DNA from: Heterodera schachtii
Taxonomy: Eukaryota; Nematoda; Chromadorea; Rhabditida; Heteroderidae
Length of the DNA: 64,000 nucleotides
Direction: 5' to 3'
Assembly (NCBI GenBank): GCA_023374025.1
Contig: SIJG01000100.1
Span: forward strand, 258,200 to 322,199
This document shows, in pieces, positions 45,630 to 56,201 of this stretch; within the stretch, counting starts at the first letter, position 1; every line of letters starts with the position of its first letter. The translations under genes and the position numbers were made by a program. The notes below the pieces were generated by a model, which was given only the letters and a program-made list of their open reading frames with translations, was not told where the DNA came from and did no database searches.

Positions 45630-45750
45630 GCTGATCCCGCTGCGGGATTGGAACTCAAAATTCTTTGCGGGACGGGATCCCGCGGGATTAATCCCGCAAA
45701 TCCCGTATTTAAAATTTGCGGGATCCCGCGCGGGATTGCGGGATTTTGGA
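45630..45750. repeat. GCGGGATCCCGC-rich palindromic cluster
   Basis: Repeated GCGGGATT and ATCCCGC blocks form several overlapping hairpins. It resembles the CGGGAC/GGGAGC subterminal arms of the hAT-type elements, but no ends were found. Confidence 0.6.
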
Positions 45751-46123
45751 AAATTCAAAAAAAAATTTTAATTAAATTTCAAAAAAATTTCTAAAAATAA
45801 AAAAAAACACGAAATTTTGTAAAACAAATTTTTAGGGGCTGGCGGGATGCATTAAAAGGGGCTGACGGGTCGACTAAGACTTTTCAAATGGATCGGACTG
45901 TAAAAATTTGATCGGGAATCAAATTATTAATGGTCCATAAATTGACTATTTTTTTGCTTTTCAAAACCGTTTTTTTTGCGGCGCAATTTTCCAAAAAACA
46001 TAAGAACTCGACGCACAGCTTTTTACATTGTAAAAAATTGTTACGGCAAAAATTTAAGATGGAAAATTCAACACTTTTTTGCTTAAACTGTACTAGCGTT
46101 TAATGCACGTGTTATCACTAGGG

Positions 46124-46350
46124 ATGGGAATTTAAGTCAAATGACTTTTTTTTTGCTAACTCTAAATGACCTTAAAATGACTTCAAAAGTGTTCTAAACT
46201 TTGTTTGAAGCTTCTAACTTGCATTTTTTTTGTGACTTTTTTTTTGACTTTTTTACACTTTTTGGGATTTTTATGACTTTTTTGCGTTTTTGTGACTTTT
46301 TTCATGACTTTTTCCACTTTTAAAGGCAAAATTTGACTTTTTGTGACGAA
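46124..46350. repeat. GACTTTTTT-type simple repeat
   Basis: A degenerate tandem array of GTGACTTTTTT units. A similar array in the opposite sense lies at 51820-51930, beyond the other side of the retrotransposon. Both begin with GGGAATTTAAG. Confidence 0.65.
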
Positions 46351-46405
46351 AATTCCGAAAAATAAGTCAATCTTCGAGACGGAACTGAAATTTTTTATAC
46401 CATAA

Positions 46406-46702
46406 TGTTGTGCCGTCAAATCCCAAACCGGCGAAGTGAATAAACAATTATTTTATTCAAGTTGGGAAGACACAAATAAATAAATAAGCGAAGAGGGACG
46501 GAGGGCAAAGGGCGAATATTGATTAAACAATATAAGCAAAATAAATGGTTGACAATTGAATGACAAAAAGAAATGACAAGGAGGTCAGAGGACGCGGGGT
46601 ATTTATGGGGGACAGAAGGGAAGAGAGAGAGAGGAGAGAATGGAGGGAAGAGAAATAGAAAAAATTAAATAATGGGCGGACAAAAGAGTACCGATCCCAA
46701 CA
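46406..46702 (-). repeat. 3' LTR
   Basis: Bounded by TGTTG/CAACA. Shares with the other LTR long identical blocks such as GTCAGAGGACGCGGGGTATT. The G/A tract GAGAGAGAGAGGAGAGAAT is common to both. Confidence 0.9.
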
Positions 46703-46781
46703 TCTTCCCCCTTAAAAAAAAATCTTTTTCCTCGGTTCTTCCGTGATTCGTCCGTCTGACACGTCCGTTTGATTCGTCCGT

Positions 46782-48647
46782 TCATGATGGGGAGTAGCGA
46801 TCAGGCGGTCGCCGTTTGCGTTGTGATCGTCGTTGATCAGGCACTTGTGGCGCTCGATCAGCTTCCTCCACGACGGGTTCTTGGGCCACGGCTGGTACAA
46901 TGATAGCAGCGGGTGCCACTACGGGCAATTGCACTTGGCCACCATGCTGAACCAGCGGTGGTGCCAATGGCAAATCGAACGCATCATTGAACACATTCAA
47001 TGCGTCTGTGCCATTTTCGTCAGTGCTTCTCACAAGCAACTGATTGGCATGGAAACGTCCGAATTTTCCATCCAAAAATTCGACGTCGTAAATCACGCCT
47101 TTGCATTTGGTGATTTTTCCTGGGCGCCAAGGCTGAGAAAGACGATGACGGGCGAGAATCTTATCGCCCAAGGCAAAAGATCTCGGTTTGGCTCCATGGC
47201 GCCGATTGAACTGCCTCTCCATGGCCTCGTCTCGAATTATCGGTGCCTTTGGCTTTGGCCTCAACAAGTCCAAAGTCGTGCGCGGTTTCCTTTGCAGGAA
47301 CATTTCGGCCGGACATTTGCACTCCGGCAAAGCCTCACAAGGCGTGGTCCGGTATGTTGCCAAAAATGTGGTCAACATTTCCGATGCTCCTTCTCCTTTG
47401 ATTTTCCGGCATGTCCTCTTGAACGTGTCGACAAAACGCTCAGCTTGTCCGTTCGACATGGGATTGTACGGAGCGGAGAACAGATGGTTGATGCCGTTTT
47501 CAGTCACAAATTCCTTAAATTCCTTTGAAGCGAATTGTGTGCCGTTATCAGTGACCAAGATTTCGGGAAGGCCATAACTGGCACAGAGTGATCGCAATTT
47601 GTCGATAGTGGCAGCTGAGTTCGATGAACGCATTTCGAACACCTCAGGCCATTTCGAATATGCGTCGACAATTATGAGGAACATTTTCCCCATAAATGGT
47701 CCGGCGTAGTCCAAATGTACGCGTTTCCACGGTCCGTCAGCTTTCGGCCACGAGTGAAGTTCAGTCTTCACCGGCATTTTTGCCTCCATTGTGCATTCAT
47801 TGCACGTTTTGACAAAATTTTCAATTTGTTCGTCCATCCCAGGCCAGTAAACATACTGCCTGGCGAGAGCTTTCATTCGCTTCATCCCTGGATGGCCTCG
47901 ATGCAGAAGTTGTAGGACATCCTTTTGAAGCGATGCCGGAATCACAACTCTGTCCGCATAAAGCAGACATTCATCCTCGATGGTTAAAGCGTCTCGTCGT
48001 CGATGGAACGGAACGATGTCTGCGGCCATTTTGTTCTTTGCTGGCCAATGAGAGCAGACAAATTTCTTCACTTTCTGAATCACCTGATCACTTTTCGCGG
48101 CGTTAGCCAAATCATTGTGATCCAGCGGGAGAGTTTTCGAAACAAAGTTCAACACTCCCGTTTCATTGCTTTCACGGATATTTGCAATGATTATTTCGTT
48201 ATCCGGCACTGGTGTCTTCGCGATTAGACGCGACAAAACATCCGCTTGACCAAAATCAGCAGTGTTTTGGTATTCGATTTCGAAGTCATAGCCCAGCAAT
48301 GTGATTGCCCATCTTTGCAATCGATTCGCAGTGCACGCCTTAATTCCTTTCTTGTTGCCAAAAATGGACAACAACGGTTTGTGGTCCGTCTGCAGAACGA
48401 AGTGTCTCCCGAAGAGATACTTGTGGAATTTCTGAACGGCAAAGACAATCGCTAAGCCTTCTTTCTCGATCTGAGAATAATTTTTTTCTGCTGCTGACAA
48501 GGACGACGATGCATGTGCGATGGCTTTAAGACTTCCATCCGAAAAGCGATGAGAGATCACGGCCCCTATTCCATGCTCAGAAGCATCAGCCGATACAATG
48601 ATCTCTTGTGCCGGGTCGTAGTGTGTCAGCAACTGATCAGATTTCAA
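46782..48647 (-). CDS. Pol C-terminal part: RNase H and integrase
   Basis: An open frame of about 620 codons continues Pol after the break near 48640. RNase H is shown by VSADASEHGIGAVISHRF, KEGLAIVFAVQKFHKYLFGR and TDHKPLL. The integrase zinc domain is LLHRGHPGMKRMKALARQYV followed by CNEC. The catalytic core has HLDYAGPF, TDNGTQFASKEF and NGQAERFVDTFKR, consistent with the DDE triad. A C-terminal part (ALGDKILARHRLS) resembles the usual SH3-like fold, and a basic tail (QRRSQRKRRPPDRYSPS) ends the protein. The frame is open from a point that is not a normal start, so it is expressed only if joined to the preceding frame. The element is annotated as found, with its break. Confidence 0.9.
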   Translation of the reverse strand: MKSDQLLTHYDPAQEIIVSADASEHGIGAVISHRFSDGSLKAIAHASSSLSAAEKNYSQIEKEGLAIVFAVQKFHKYLFGRHFVLQTDHKPLLSIFGNKKGIKACTANRLQRWAITLLGYDFEIEYQNTADFGQADVLSRLIAKTPVPDNEIIIANIRESNETGVLNFVSKTLPLDHNDLANAAKSDQVIQKVKKFVCSHWPAKNKMAADIVPFHRRRDALTIEDECLLYADRVVIPASLQKDVLQLLHRGHPGMKRMKALARQYVYWPGMDEQIENFVKTCNECTMEAKMPVKTELHSWPKADGPWKRVHLDYAGPFMGKMFLIIVDAYSKWPEVFEMRSSNSAATIDKLRSLCASYGLPEILVTDNGTQFASKEFKEFVTENGINHLFSAPYNPMSNGQAERFVDTFKRTCRKIKGEGASEMLTTFLATYRTTPCEALPECKCPAEMFLQRKPRTTLDLLRPKPKAPIIRDEAMERQFNRRHGAKPRSFALGDKILARHRLSQPWRPGKITKCKGVIYDVEFLDGKFGRFHANQLLVRSTDENGTDALNVFNDAFDLPLAPPLVQHGGQVQLPVVAPAAIIVPAVAQEPVVEEADRAPQVPDQRRSQRKRRPPDRYSPS

Positions 48648-50928
48648 AAATTTTGATCACTTTCTCAAAAGCATTTTGACAATCTGCTGACCAGTGCCAC
48701 ACTTTGTCCTGCTTCAACAATTCGTCCAACGGCTGTCGGATGAACCTCATGTTCTTCACGAATTGTTGGTAATGGTTGATCATTCCCAAAAATGATCGAA
48801 CCTCGGACACGTTTGTCGGAACAGGCATCTCAGAAATCGCCTGAATTTTCGTTTGGTCCGGTCGTCTTCCATCCTGATCAATAATAAATCCGAGATATTT
48901 GATCTGGTCTTGACAGAAGAAGCACTTCTCTGGCTTGACACGGAACCCAAACTTTTCAAAACGTTTGAAGACCTCTTCAAGGTGCTTCTGATGATCTTCT
49001 GATGATCGGCTTACGACGATCACATCATCCAAATATGCCGTAGCAAATGGACAGTCGGCCAGCATTGAGTCCATAATCGACTGAAAAATGCCTGGCGCGG
49101 ACTTAACTCCAAACGGCAGTCGCTGAAACTGGTAATTTCCTCGGTGGGTGGCAATCGTGCACACTTCCTTGGATTTCTCATCCAATTCGACTTGCAAATA
49201 AGCATCCTTTAAGTCGATTTGAGAGAAAATCCTTCCACCGTTCAGCTTCGCAAAAATATCGTCGGGCAATGGGAGTGGATGCTGATGAAGCAGCAACGCA
49301 TTGTCCAAGCCGGTCGAAAAATCGGCACAAATACGCGCTGACCCATTGGCCTTCTTCACCACCACAATTGGGGCGGCCCAATGAGTGTGATCAACAGGTT
49401 TGATCACCTTCTGCTCCAACAATCGGTCCAGTTCTTCCTCTACAACCAAACGTGTGTTGTAAGGCACTGGCCGGGGACGACAATAGACGGGCACAGCCTC
49501 GGGCCTCAATTCCAAATGAGCCTTTGCTTTCGTGCAGTGTCCAAGTCCCTCCGCAAAAACAAGCGGAAATTTTGTTTGGAGCGCAGTCAAAGTGGTCTTT
49601 TGTTGAGGAATCGGCGACTTCTTCGCTTCCTTCTTCACCACATTGACATTCATGGCCTTTTCAACTTCCCTTCGGAAAGCGTCCAACAGGCCAAGGGCAT
49701 CCAACATATCAATTCCCAAAAGATTGAGTGATCCTTTCTTGGTCACATAATATTGCCCATTAACTGTTTTTCCTCCAAATGAAAAACGAGCTGTGCCTTT
49801 TCCCAAAAGCGTACAGCTTGTACCGTCGTGGTACACGGCTTGCTCATTACAGTGGGTCAGCCGAGGCTTTCCAATAGCCATGTGTGCGACTTCATCCAGC
49901 ACAGTTAAGTCGGCACCCGAGTCAAGCACAAATTTGATCGGATTGTCATCCACCCAGATCGTCACTTCCATCAGTCGTGCCGATCCATTTAGGGTGTTCA
50001 CCATTAGGCCACCAATTCGCAGGGCATTCATCTTCTTGCCTAGCTTTGGTCCCTTTTGCTTTGCCAGCCATTCATGGTGTGTGGCGCACATACTCTGCAC
50101 ATGTCCAACTTTCGAGCATTTTCGACATATTGTCTTCAAATGCGGGCAGTGCGTTGGAGTGTGCTCTCTGCCACAACGCCAACATGGTTGCTGCTTATAG
50201 CCCTTTTCTCCAAAATTGTCCTTCTTCGGTTGTTGTCTGCGCTTTACAGCCAAAATGTTGGAGTTCGATGGTCTCTCCATTGCTTTCGCTTCCGAAATGG
50301 TGGACAGAAACATTTGTATGTCGTTCACAACATTTTCATATGTTGCTCTGTCACCATCGGCAGCCAACTTTGACAGTATGCGCTTTCTCAGTTCAGCATC
50401 CTTCGGCGATTTGAGCGCCACGAGGAGCATCAAACAGTTGAACTGCTGTTCGTTGAGTTTCTTAAACTCAAAATCGCTTAACAGCCTTTTGTGGCGGGTG
50501 ATGAAACCGCGAAAGTCCTCCTCGTCCTGCTTTTCAGCCCGTAAGCACTCATATCGGCCGATCCAAACTGATTTTTGCTTCGCGAATAAGCTTAACAGCA
50601 TTTCCGAAGTCTTTGAAAAGTCAAACTCTGTTGGCTTTTTCGGCAAACAGTGTTTGCTGTACTCGGCGTAAGCCGTCTCGCTTAGCTTTGTCAGCAAAAG
50701 CTTAACCTTCAATTCGTCCTGCAGGTTGGGTGCGGCGCAGTCAAGCGCGAGGGCAAAGCGTTCCAGCCAACCCTCGATGTCGCTTTCGTCGTGGTCACCA
50801 AGACCAAAACAGTCGAAATTTGCCAAATTCGGCATTTGAGTCGGTTGCGCTGGTGCTGCCACATTTTGTTGAGCAGTCAAGAACTGCTGGAACACGTCGG
50901 ACAGTTGACGAATTGCTGCCTCGGCCAT
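48637..50928 (-). CDS. Gag-Pol N-terminal part: Gag, protease, reverse transcriptase
   Basis: The chosen start is MAEAAIRQLSDVFQQF at 50928; a non-ATG extension upstream is open. Residues about 1-240 are Gag. The zinc knuckle region at about 245-285 is double (CWRCGREHTPTHC, CRKCSKVGHVQSMC). Protease is FVLDSGADLTVLDE near residue 335. Reverse transcriptase has FSQIDLKDAYLQVELDE, LPFGVKSAPGIFQ and TAYLDDVIVVS (YLDD active site). The frame ends within the connection to RNase H (NAFEKVIKIFEI). The next frame overlaps by 11 nt, and a one-base length change in a T run explains the break. No slippery site or designed frameshift was recognised. Confidence 0.9.
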   Translation of the reverse strand: MAEAAIRQLSDVFQQFLTAQQNVAAPAQPTQMPNLANFDCFGLGDHDESDIEGWLERFALALDCAAPNLQDELKVKLLLTKLSETAYAEYSKHCLPKKPTEFDFSKTSEMLLSLFAKQKSVWIGRYECLRAEKQDEEDFRGFITRHKRLLSDFEFKKLNEQQFNCLMLLVALKSPKDAELRKRILSKLAADGDRATYENVVNDIQMFLSTISEAKAMERPSNSNILAVKRRQQPKKDNFGEKGYKQQPCWRCGREHTPTHCPHLKTICRKCSKVGHVQSMCATHHEWLAKQKGPKLGKKMNALRIGGLMVNTLNGSARLMEVTIWVDDNPIKFVLDSGADLTVLDEVAHMAIGKPRLTHCNEQAVYHDGTSCTLLGKGTARFSFGGKTVNGQYYVTKKGSLNLLGIDMLDALGLLDAFRREVEKAMNVNVVKKEAKKSPIPQQKTTLTALQTKFPLVFAEGLGHCTKAKAHLELRPEAVPVYCRPRPVPYNTRLVVEEELDRLLEQKVIKPVDHTHWAAPIVVVKKANGSARICADFSTGLDNALLLHQHPLPLPDDIFAKLNGGRIFSQIDLKDAYLQVELDEKSKEVCTIATHRGNYQFQRLPFGVKSAPGIFQSIMDSMLADCPFATAYLDDVIVVSRSSEDHQKHLEEVFKRFEKFGFRVKPEKCFFCQDQIKYLGFIIDQDGRRPDQTKIQAISEMPVPTNVSEVRSFLGMINHYQQFVKNMRFIRQPLDELLKQDKVWHWSADCQNAFEKVIKIFEI

Positions 50929-51044
50929 TTGATGTTCACTGCTCACAACGATTGATGAACAGCTAAAGTTGAACAATCAAAATTGTTTTGTTCAAAACCA
51001 AAACAAAAGTCGAGTTGAGTTCGATGTCGGCAGGGCGTCGCCAA

Positions 51045-51330
51045 TGTTGTGCCGTCAAAACCCAAACCGGCGAAGTGAATAAATAAAGGATTTATTCAAG
51101 TTGGGATGACACAAATAAAATAAATGAGTGAAGAGGGACGGAGGGCAAAGGGCGAATATTGATTGAACAATATAAGCAAAATAAATGGTTGACAACTGAA
51201 TGACGGGGAGGTCAGAGGACGCGGGGTATTTATGGGGGACAGAAGGGAAGAGAGAGAGAGGAGAGAATAAGGGGAGAGAAATAAAGATGTGAAAATAATA
51301 TGGGCGGACAAAAGAGTACCGATCCCAACA
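51045..51330 (-). repeat. 5' LTR
   Basis: 286 bp, TGTTG...CAACA. It joins directly to the truncated family B exon at 51331. Confidence 0.9.
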
Positions 51331-51649
51331 GTCAGGAAATGGAAATTCCACAAATTTGTCATTGATTTCCGCAAATAGTTTCGCTTTTGGTCCAATTTGC
51401 TCGTCCTCCGTGTCCTTGCGAATTGCGATTGTGTTCAAAATTGTCAATTCCGTCGTTTTTCCATCGAAATGTTTGTCCACCAAAACATCGAAACGGTCGG
51501 AAAGCAATGCCATTTTGAGTCCGAGTTGAGCATGGTCAAATGATGGGAAAATGTCCATCCACACGTCGTTACACACCCAACTGAAACATGGAAAAAATAA
51601 CATGGGTAAACGAAATTTTAATTTTAAAAATTCATTACCGTCGATTCAT
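51331..51649 (-). pseudogene. F-box-like family B gene, cut by retrotransposon
   Basis: Exon 1 (ATG at 51649) encodes MNRR. Exon 2 from about 51591 encodes WVCNDVWMDIFPSFDHAQLG, MALLSDRFDVLVDKHFDGK and ends FVEFPFPD, where the LTR begins. In the intact exon of the 54544-56201 gene this block continues RPLPNKIRF. The rest of this gene is not found beyond the other LTR. Family B differs from A in its F-box-like block and has a PLSPP tail. Confidence 0.8.
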
Positions 51650-51983
51650 TTCAATTAGCACACTTTTCCCTTTTTTCCAATTGATTTGTGTGTCACAAGC
51701 AAGGCAAAAATCTGTTGTTATGTAACTTAAAAAGAGACAGTTGGAAAAATGAGAAAGCAAAGTACAAATCAATCAATGATGTACATATGTATAAGGCTGG
51801 GAATTTAAGGCACTAAAAATCTTCAAAAAGTCGACTAAAAAAGTCATAAAAAATCGCCAAAAAGTCACAAAAAAGTCATAAAAAACGCAAAAGTCACGAA
51901 AAATGTAAAAAAGTCCTGAAAAACTAGGCGAATTAATTTATAGAATAACACTTTGATCGTATTTAAAAAATGCTTAATTTTAG

Positions 51984-52092
51984 GCCATTGTCGCCACCAG
52001 CGGAAGAAAAAGAACAACGAAAATGTCGTCTGATTATATTTGAGGAATGGCCAAATCTCATTAATTGGAAGTGGATTTATCGCACCAATTGA
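51984..52092 (+). pseudogene. Family B last-exon fragment
   Basis: After TTTTAG the plus strand encodes PLSPPAEEKEQRKC and runs to a stop at 52092. It is an isolated terminal exon on the strand opposite to its neighbours. Confidence 0.5.
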
Positions 52093-52336
52093 AAATGGAT
52101 TTGATGCTCTCTTTTTTTCTAAGAAATGTTTTTTGGTAATTCTTACAGTTATTTAATTGCTTTTTTTGTGAGAATTTTTTGGTGCCAATGTCAATCCCGC
52201 AAAACATTCTCAGTTTTCCCGAAACAATGAAATGCCAATTATTATTTTTTTTGCTATCCGCCCAATTCAATTTCTATTTTTAATATCGCCAAAATGGCCG
52301 AACAAAAACAAATATTATCAATAAAACGATCGGATA

Positions 52337-52800
52337 TCTCTCAAATTATCACTCCTTCTTGTGCTGAACACTGGGCCCGGGAGTCGAGAACATCTTTTCG
52401 TCGCTTTGATCTGGCGGAGACAGCGGCCTAAATTAATCAAAATTTTAAATGAATAAGAACATTTTTTATACTGTACAGAGGACACTACTGTATCCTCCTG
52501 TCCATGCTCTATCCAAAAATAAGGCCAATCGTTCCGCTCACCCAATGCAATTTCCATCAAGATTGAGGTAGACTCCATTCAAATTGTCCAAATTTTCGTC
52601 TTTCCTGCTGAATCGTCGCCGTCTCCCCAACAATTATTGGGCACCGTTTCAACAGGCAATAAATATTTTCGTCCTTCATCAGTGTCAAAGTCTTCTTCCT
52701 TCTCTACGATGACATTGTGTGAGCAGAAAGATTGGCCGTATTTTTGAATCCAAATCCAAAACATTGTTGGCATCATCTGCAAAGTCCCTTCACATGCTCT
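52337..52800 (-). pseudogene. Family B exon 4-5 fragment
   Basis: The minus strand has degenerate exon 4 sequence (FGQFEWSLPQS region) and the last exon PLSPPDQSDEKMFSTPGPS at about 52430-52340. Between them is the TACTGTACAGAGGACACTAC insertion-like motif also seen near 54050 and 54750. Confidence 0.55.
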
Positions 52801-52984
52801 ACTAACCTTAAAAAAGCGAAAAGATTTTAGCCTTTAAAAAAATTTATGAAAAAAACCATCAAAATTTCGACCTTTTCGTTTTGTCCTCCGTTCTGTTACC
52901 AGTTTATTTCGGAATCCCTATTGGTCCGGGTTTTTTCATTAATTAGGGGCTATCCTTTTACAGAAAGTTGGTTCTAATCCATTT

Positions 52985-53080
52985 CAGATTTTTGCTTAAT
53001 TTAGGCCGCTGTCTCCGCCAGGTCAAAACGATGAAAAAGTGTTCTCGATTCCCGGGCCTAGTGATCAGCGGAAGAAGAAA
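52985..53080 (+). pseudogene. Family B last-exon fragment
   Basis: After TTTAG the plus strand encodes PLSPPGQNDEKVFSIPGPSD followed by QRKKKK and a stop. No upstream exons are present. Confidence 0.55.
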
Positions 53081-53373
53081 AAGTGATCATTTGAGAAACC
53101 GCCAATTATTTTTGAGTTATGATGAACTGGATTTTTGATGATTTAGTTTTTTCAGCAAATTATTGGGTAAATGCAAACTAAATATGTGATGACCGACGAA
53201 AAGTGCTAAAATAAAGCACTTGATTTTAATTTAATTAATTTATGTTTTTAATTGATACATAAATGTATGTTTTATTCGCACGACATAATCAACAAAAGCA
53301 TTTCTAAGAGAAACGAGAGCATAAAATCATCAATTTCCAATTGGTGAGATCGATCATTCTCAAATATAATTAA

Positions 53374-53571
53374 TTTCCGTTGCTCTGATCCGCTTCTTCT
53401 TCCGCTGGTGGTGACAGTCGGAAAGCAATGCCATTTTGAGTCCAAGTTGAGCATGGTCAAAAGATGGAAGAATGTCCATCCAAACGTCGCTACAAATCCA
53501 ACTGAAACATGCAACGGAAATTAATAAATGAAAAATTTGTAATTAAAGATAATTCCTTACCGTTTGTTCAT
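53374..53571 (-). pseudogene. Family B gene collapsed by internal deletion
   Basis: Exon 1 (MNKR, ATG at 53571) and the first half of exon 2 (WICSDVWMDILPSFDHAQLG, KMALLSD) are followed directly at about 53417 by last-exon sequence (CACCACCAGCGGAAGAAGAA). All of exons 3-4 and their introns are deleted. Confidence 0.7.
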
Positions 53572-53739
53572 TTTGCGCTATTCTGCATCAAAAATGTCTT
53601 TTCGACGCCTTTATATACCCAAATAAAAGTGGATTTGAAAACGGATGAACCGATGGAGGAGATTAAAATGAATTGTTGGCCAAAAATAATGGCCATAACG
53701 CATTACAATGGCAATTCGTACAATAAAAAAAGTTATAAA

Positions 53740-53825
53740 ATAAAGTCTAAGACTAAGCTTAGGGTTAAGCCTAGGCGCTCAAGCTTAGGCTTAATCCGAA
53801 AGCTTATGCCTATTCTAAGCCTTTA
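53740..53825. repeat. Palindromic TAAGCCTAGGC/CTTAGGCTTAA cluster
   Basis: Several AAGCTTAGG and TTAAGCCTA units in head-to-head order. They resemble the nematode telomere unit TTAGGC only loosely and form a long imperfect hairpin. Confidence 0.4.
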
Positions 53826-53935
53826 TAAAAAAGCCTTTTGTACGAAACTCCGTTGTACGAAACGCCATGACCCCGTCATTCCTGAACCGTTCAAATTTTG
53901 ATTTCGAACATTTAGTGAACAGCTAAGCTATTTGC

Positions 53936-54183
53936 CAATTGAACCATTTGAATTGGTGAACGAACAGACCAAAGAGAAGCTGACACTGATCAAGGAAGCG
54001 GAAGATTGGCCTTACTTTTGAATAAAGTACGGGCGGGAGGACAGTATCCCCTGTACAGTACTTTCCCAGAATTTTTGCAGGACCAGGAGTCCTATTAAAC
54101 AGCAGGAATTCAGTCCTTGTTTGGTCAATTTCGAAAACCTTGTCCCAGTTTATTCGAAATTCCAATGTCATCACCAAGACTGA
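53936..54183 (+). pseudogene. Family B exon 4 fragment, plus strand
   Basis: Encodes PFELVNEQTKEKLTLIKEAE, then a stop. It runs into GGACAGTATCCCCTGTACAG, the repeat-like insertion also seen in two neighbouring fragments. Confidence 0.6.
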
Positions 54184-54543
54184 AGCAAAAAATCATTTAG
54201 ACCTTTTTTTATCTAAAAATCCTAAATTTTGGTTGAAAATTCTTAGAATTTTTTTTTTACGAGTTGACTATTGTACGAAATGCAATTGACCCAGAAAACA
54301 GATTTAAATTTGAACAAAATTCTTGAGAAAACTTTCATAACGTATTCGCCATTCAAGGACGAATGGCAGCCCTAATCTAATTATTTTTTAATTATTAGCC
54401 CAACTAAAATTCTTATTTTTAATTGTCAGCGCAAAATTGGACAATTCAAAGCACAAACAAAATATCATCAATCAATCCAATTCTCATCATAACTCAAAAA
54501 TGATCGGCCATTTCTCAAAATGATCATTTTTATTCTTCTTCCG

Positions 54544-56201
54544 CTAATCACTGGGCTCGGCGGGAGTCGAGAACACTTTTTCGTCGCTTTGATCTGGCGG
54601 AGACAGCGGCCTAAATTAAGCAAATTTTGAAATGGATGAGAAAACGTATAAAAAATAGAATCCGAAATTTTGAAGAAAAAAAAACCGGACCAAGTCCTCC
54701 CGTTTTATTGGAACCCCTGGCGCCCTTCCAAGATTCTTGGAAAGTACTGTATGTACAGAGGGTACTGTCTGTCCTTCTCTGTCAGTGTTTTCTACAAAAA
54801 TATAGGCCTTCTTTTGATGCTCACCCAATGCAATCATGATAAAGACCGAAGAAGACTCTGTTCAAATTGGCATCCGAATTTTCGTCTTTCTTCTGCTGTT
54901 GTTTCTGAACCACCGCCGTCTCCCCAATAATTAATGGGCACCGTTTCAACAGCCAAAAACCACTGAATTGACCAACGCCAGCACTTTCCTTCATAAATGT
55001 CAGCTTCTCATTTGTCCGTTCATTCACCAATTCAAATTGTTCAATTGGCGTTGTTCCCACACGAAGATAAAGTTGAATATGGTAACTGACAGAAGTGGTG
55101 GCACGGCGAAATGCCTAAACAAAAATAAACAAATAAAGAAAATGGGAGCAGCTCGTTTCCCCCCGAGAAATTTATAAAAAAAATTTACTAACTTAGAAAT
55201 TTTTCAATAAAAAAATCTTAGAAAGTTTTTTCACATGAAAATTCTAAGAAAAAAAATTTTTGAGAAATTTTATGGGTAATTACTAAGATTTTTCAAAAAA
55301 TTTTCCAAAAAATCGCTGAAAATTTCTCAAAAATTTTTTTCTTAGAATTTGGCGCCACCTCCTTGAAGCTGTTGAGCCATTCGAGATTTGGTGGACTCAA
55401 AGGATCAGAGTAACGCAATTGCTTCGGTTGTCCATTTTTGCTCGGCGCGTGTAACCATTTGGACAACGCTTGGCCAGCAGTTGCATTTGGCCCATCGTCA
55501 GCAATTCCATCGGGACACAGAAAATAAGAAATGATTGAATTAATGTTGAGATCCGTGAGAATTGTTGGCGAAGTGCGACGACGCAAATTGTCCAAATGAT
55601 GATAAGGATGATAGCCATCTTTGAAAATGAAATGGCGAATGGTTGTCGCAAAAATGGGCCAAATTTGACGGGCAAAAGCATCCCAACTGTGCTGGACATT
55701 TCTGATATTGTAAGCCGACACATCCAACGCCAATTGGTGCCACTTCTGTCCCAAATTTGCTTGTTGACATGGAGAAATGTGATCACGGAATGGTCAATGT
55801 AGCTGAAAAGGGGAAAATGAAGAAGATTAATTGGTTTCTGTAAAGTTTTTGAAATTACTAAATCCGAAGGTCCTTAAAGCGGATTTTGTTGGGTAATGGA
55901 CGGTCGGGAAATGGAAAATCAACATATTTGCCATCGATCCATTCAGACAGTTTCGCTTTTGGTCCTTTGTCCTTGCTAATTTCGATTGCTTTCCAAATTG
56001 TCAATTCGCTTTTTCCATCAAAATGTTTGTCCACTAAAACATCGAAACGGTCGGAAAGCAATGCCATTTTGAGTCCGAGTTGAGCATGGTCAAAAGATGG
56101 GAGAATGTCCATCCAAACGTCGCTACAAATCCAACTGAAACAATGGAAAAATTGTAAACGAAAATTTTAATTTTTCAAAAAATTCCTTACCGTTGATTCA
56201 T
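54544..56201 (-). pseudogene. F-box-like family B gene, one frameshift
   Basis: Exon 1 has its ATG at 56201 (MNQR). Exon 2 starts near 56136 (WICSDVWMDILPSFDHAQLG, DRFDVLVDKHFDGKSELTIW, ending NKIRFKDLRI). Exon 3 starts near 55801 (YIDHSVITFLHVNKQIWDR, then ARQIWPIFATTIRHFIF, DDGPNATAGQALSKWLHAP). Exon 4 starts near 55110 (FRRATTSVSYHIQLYLRV, FELVNERTNEKLTF, KRCPLIIGETAVV). The last exon ends at 54544 (PLSPPDQSDEKVFSTPAEPS). One base is missing in exon 3 near 55736 relative to the neighbouring gene (CACCAATTGG against CACCAATTTG), shifting the frame. Everything else looks sound. The last intron holds an insertion-like block at 54640-54790. Confidence 0.75.

Larger units (their letters stand above)
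46406..51330 (-). mobile_element. Ty3/gypsy-type LTR retrotransposon
   Basis: The 4925-bp element has LTRs at 46406-46702 (297 bp) and 51045-51330 (286 bp), each running TGTTG...CAACA and differing by several indels. Domain order on the minus strand is Gag with zinc knuckle, protease, reverse transcriptase, RNase H and integrase, which is the Ty3/gypsy order. Just inside the 5' LTR, TTGGCGACGCCCTGCC is the candidate primer-binding site. A purine tract (AAGGGGGAAGATG) abuts the 3' LTR. The flanks do not match (CATAA against GTCAG), so the usual short target duplication is absent. Confidence 0.95.

Noticed and set aside
46833..47577. Plus-strand ORFs of 231 and 129 codons over the retrotransposon
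   Set aside because: They are antisense shadows of the integrase frame, whose motifs are unambiguous.
53740..53825. Interstitial telomere repeat
   Set aside because: Only scattered approximate TTAGGC units in palindromic order, not a tandem array; listed as a palindrome instead.
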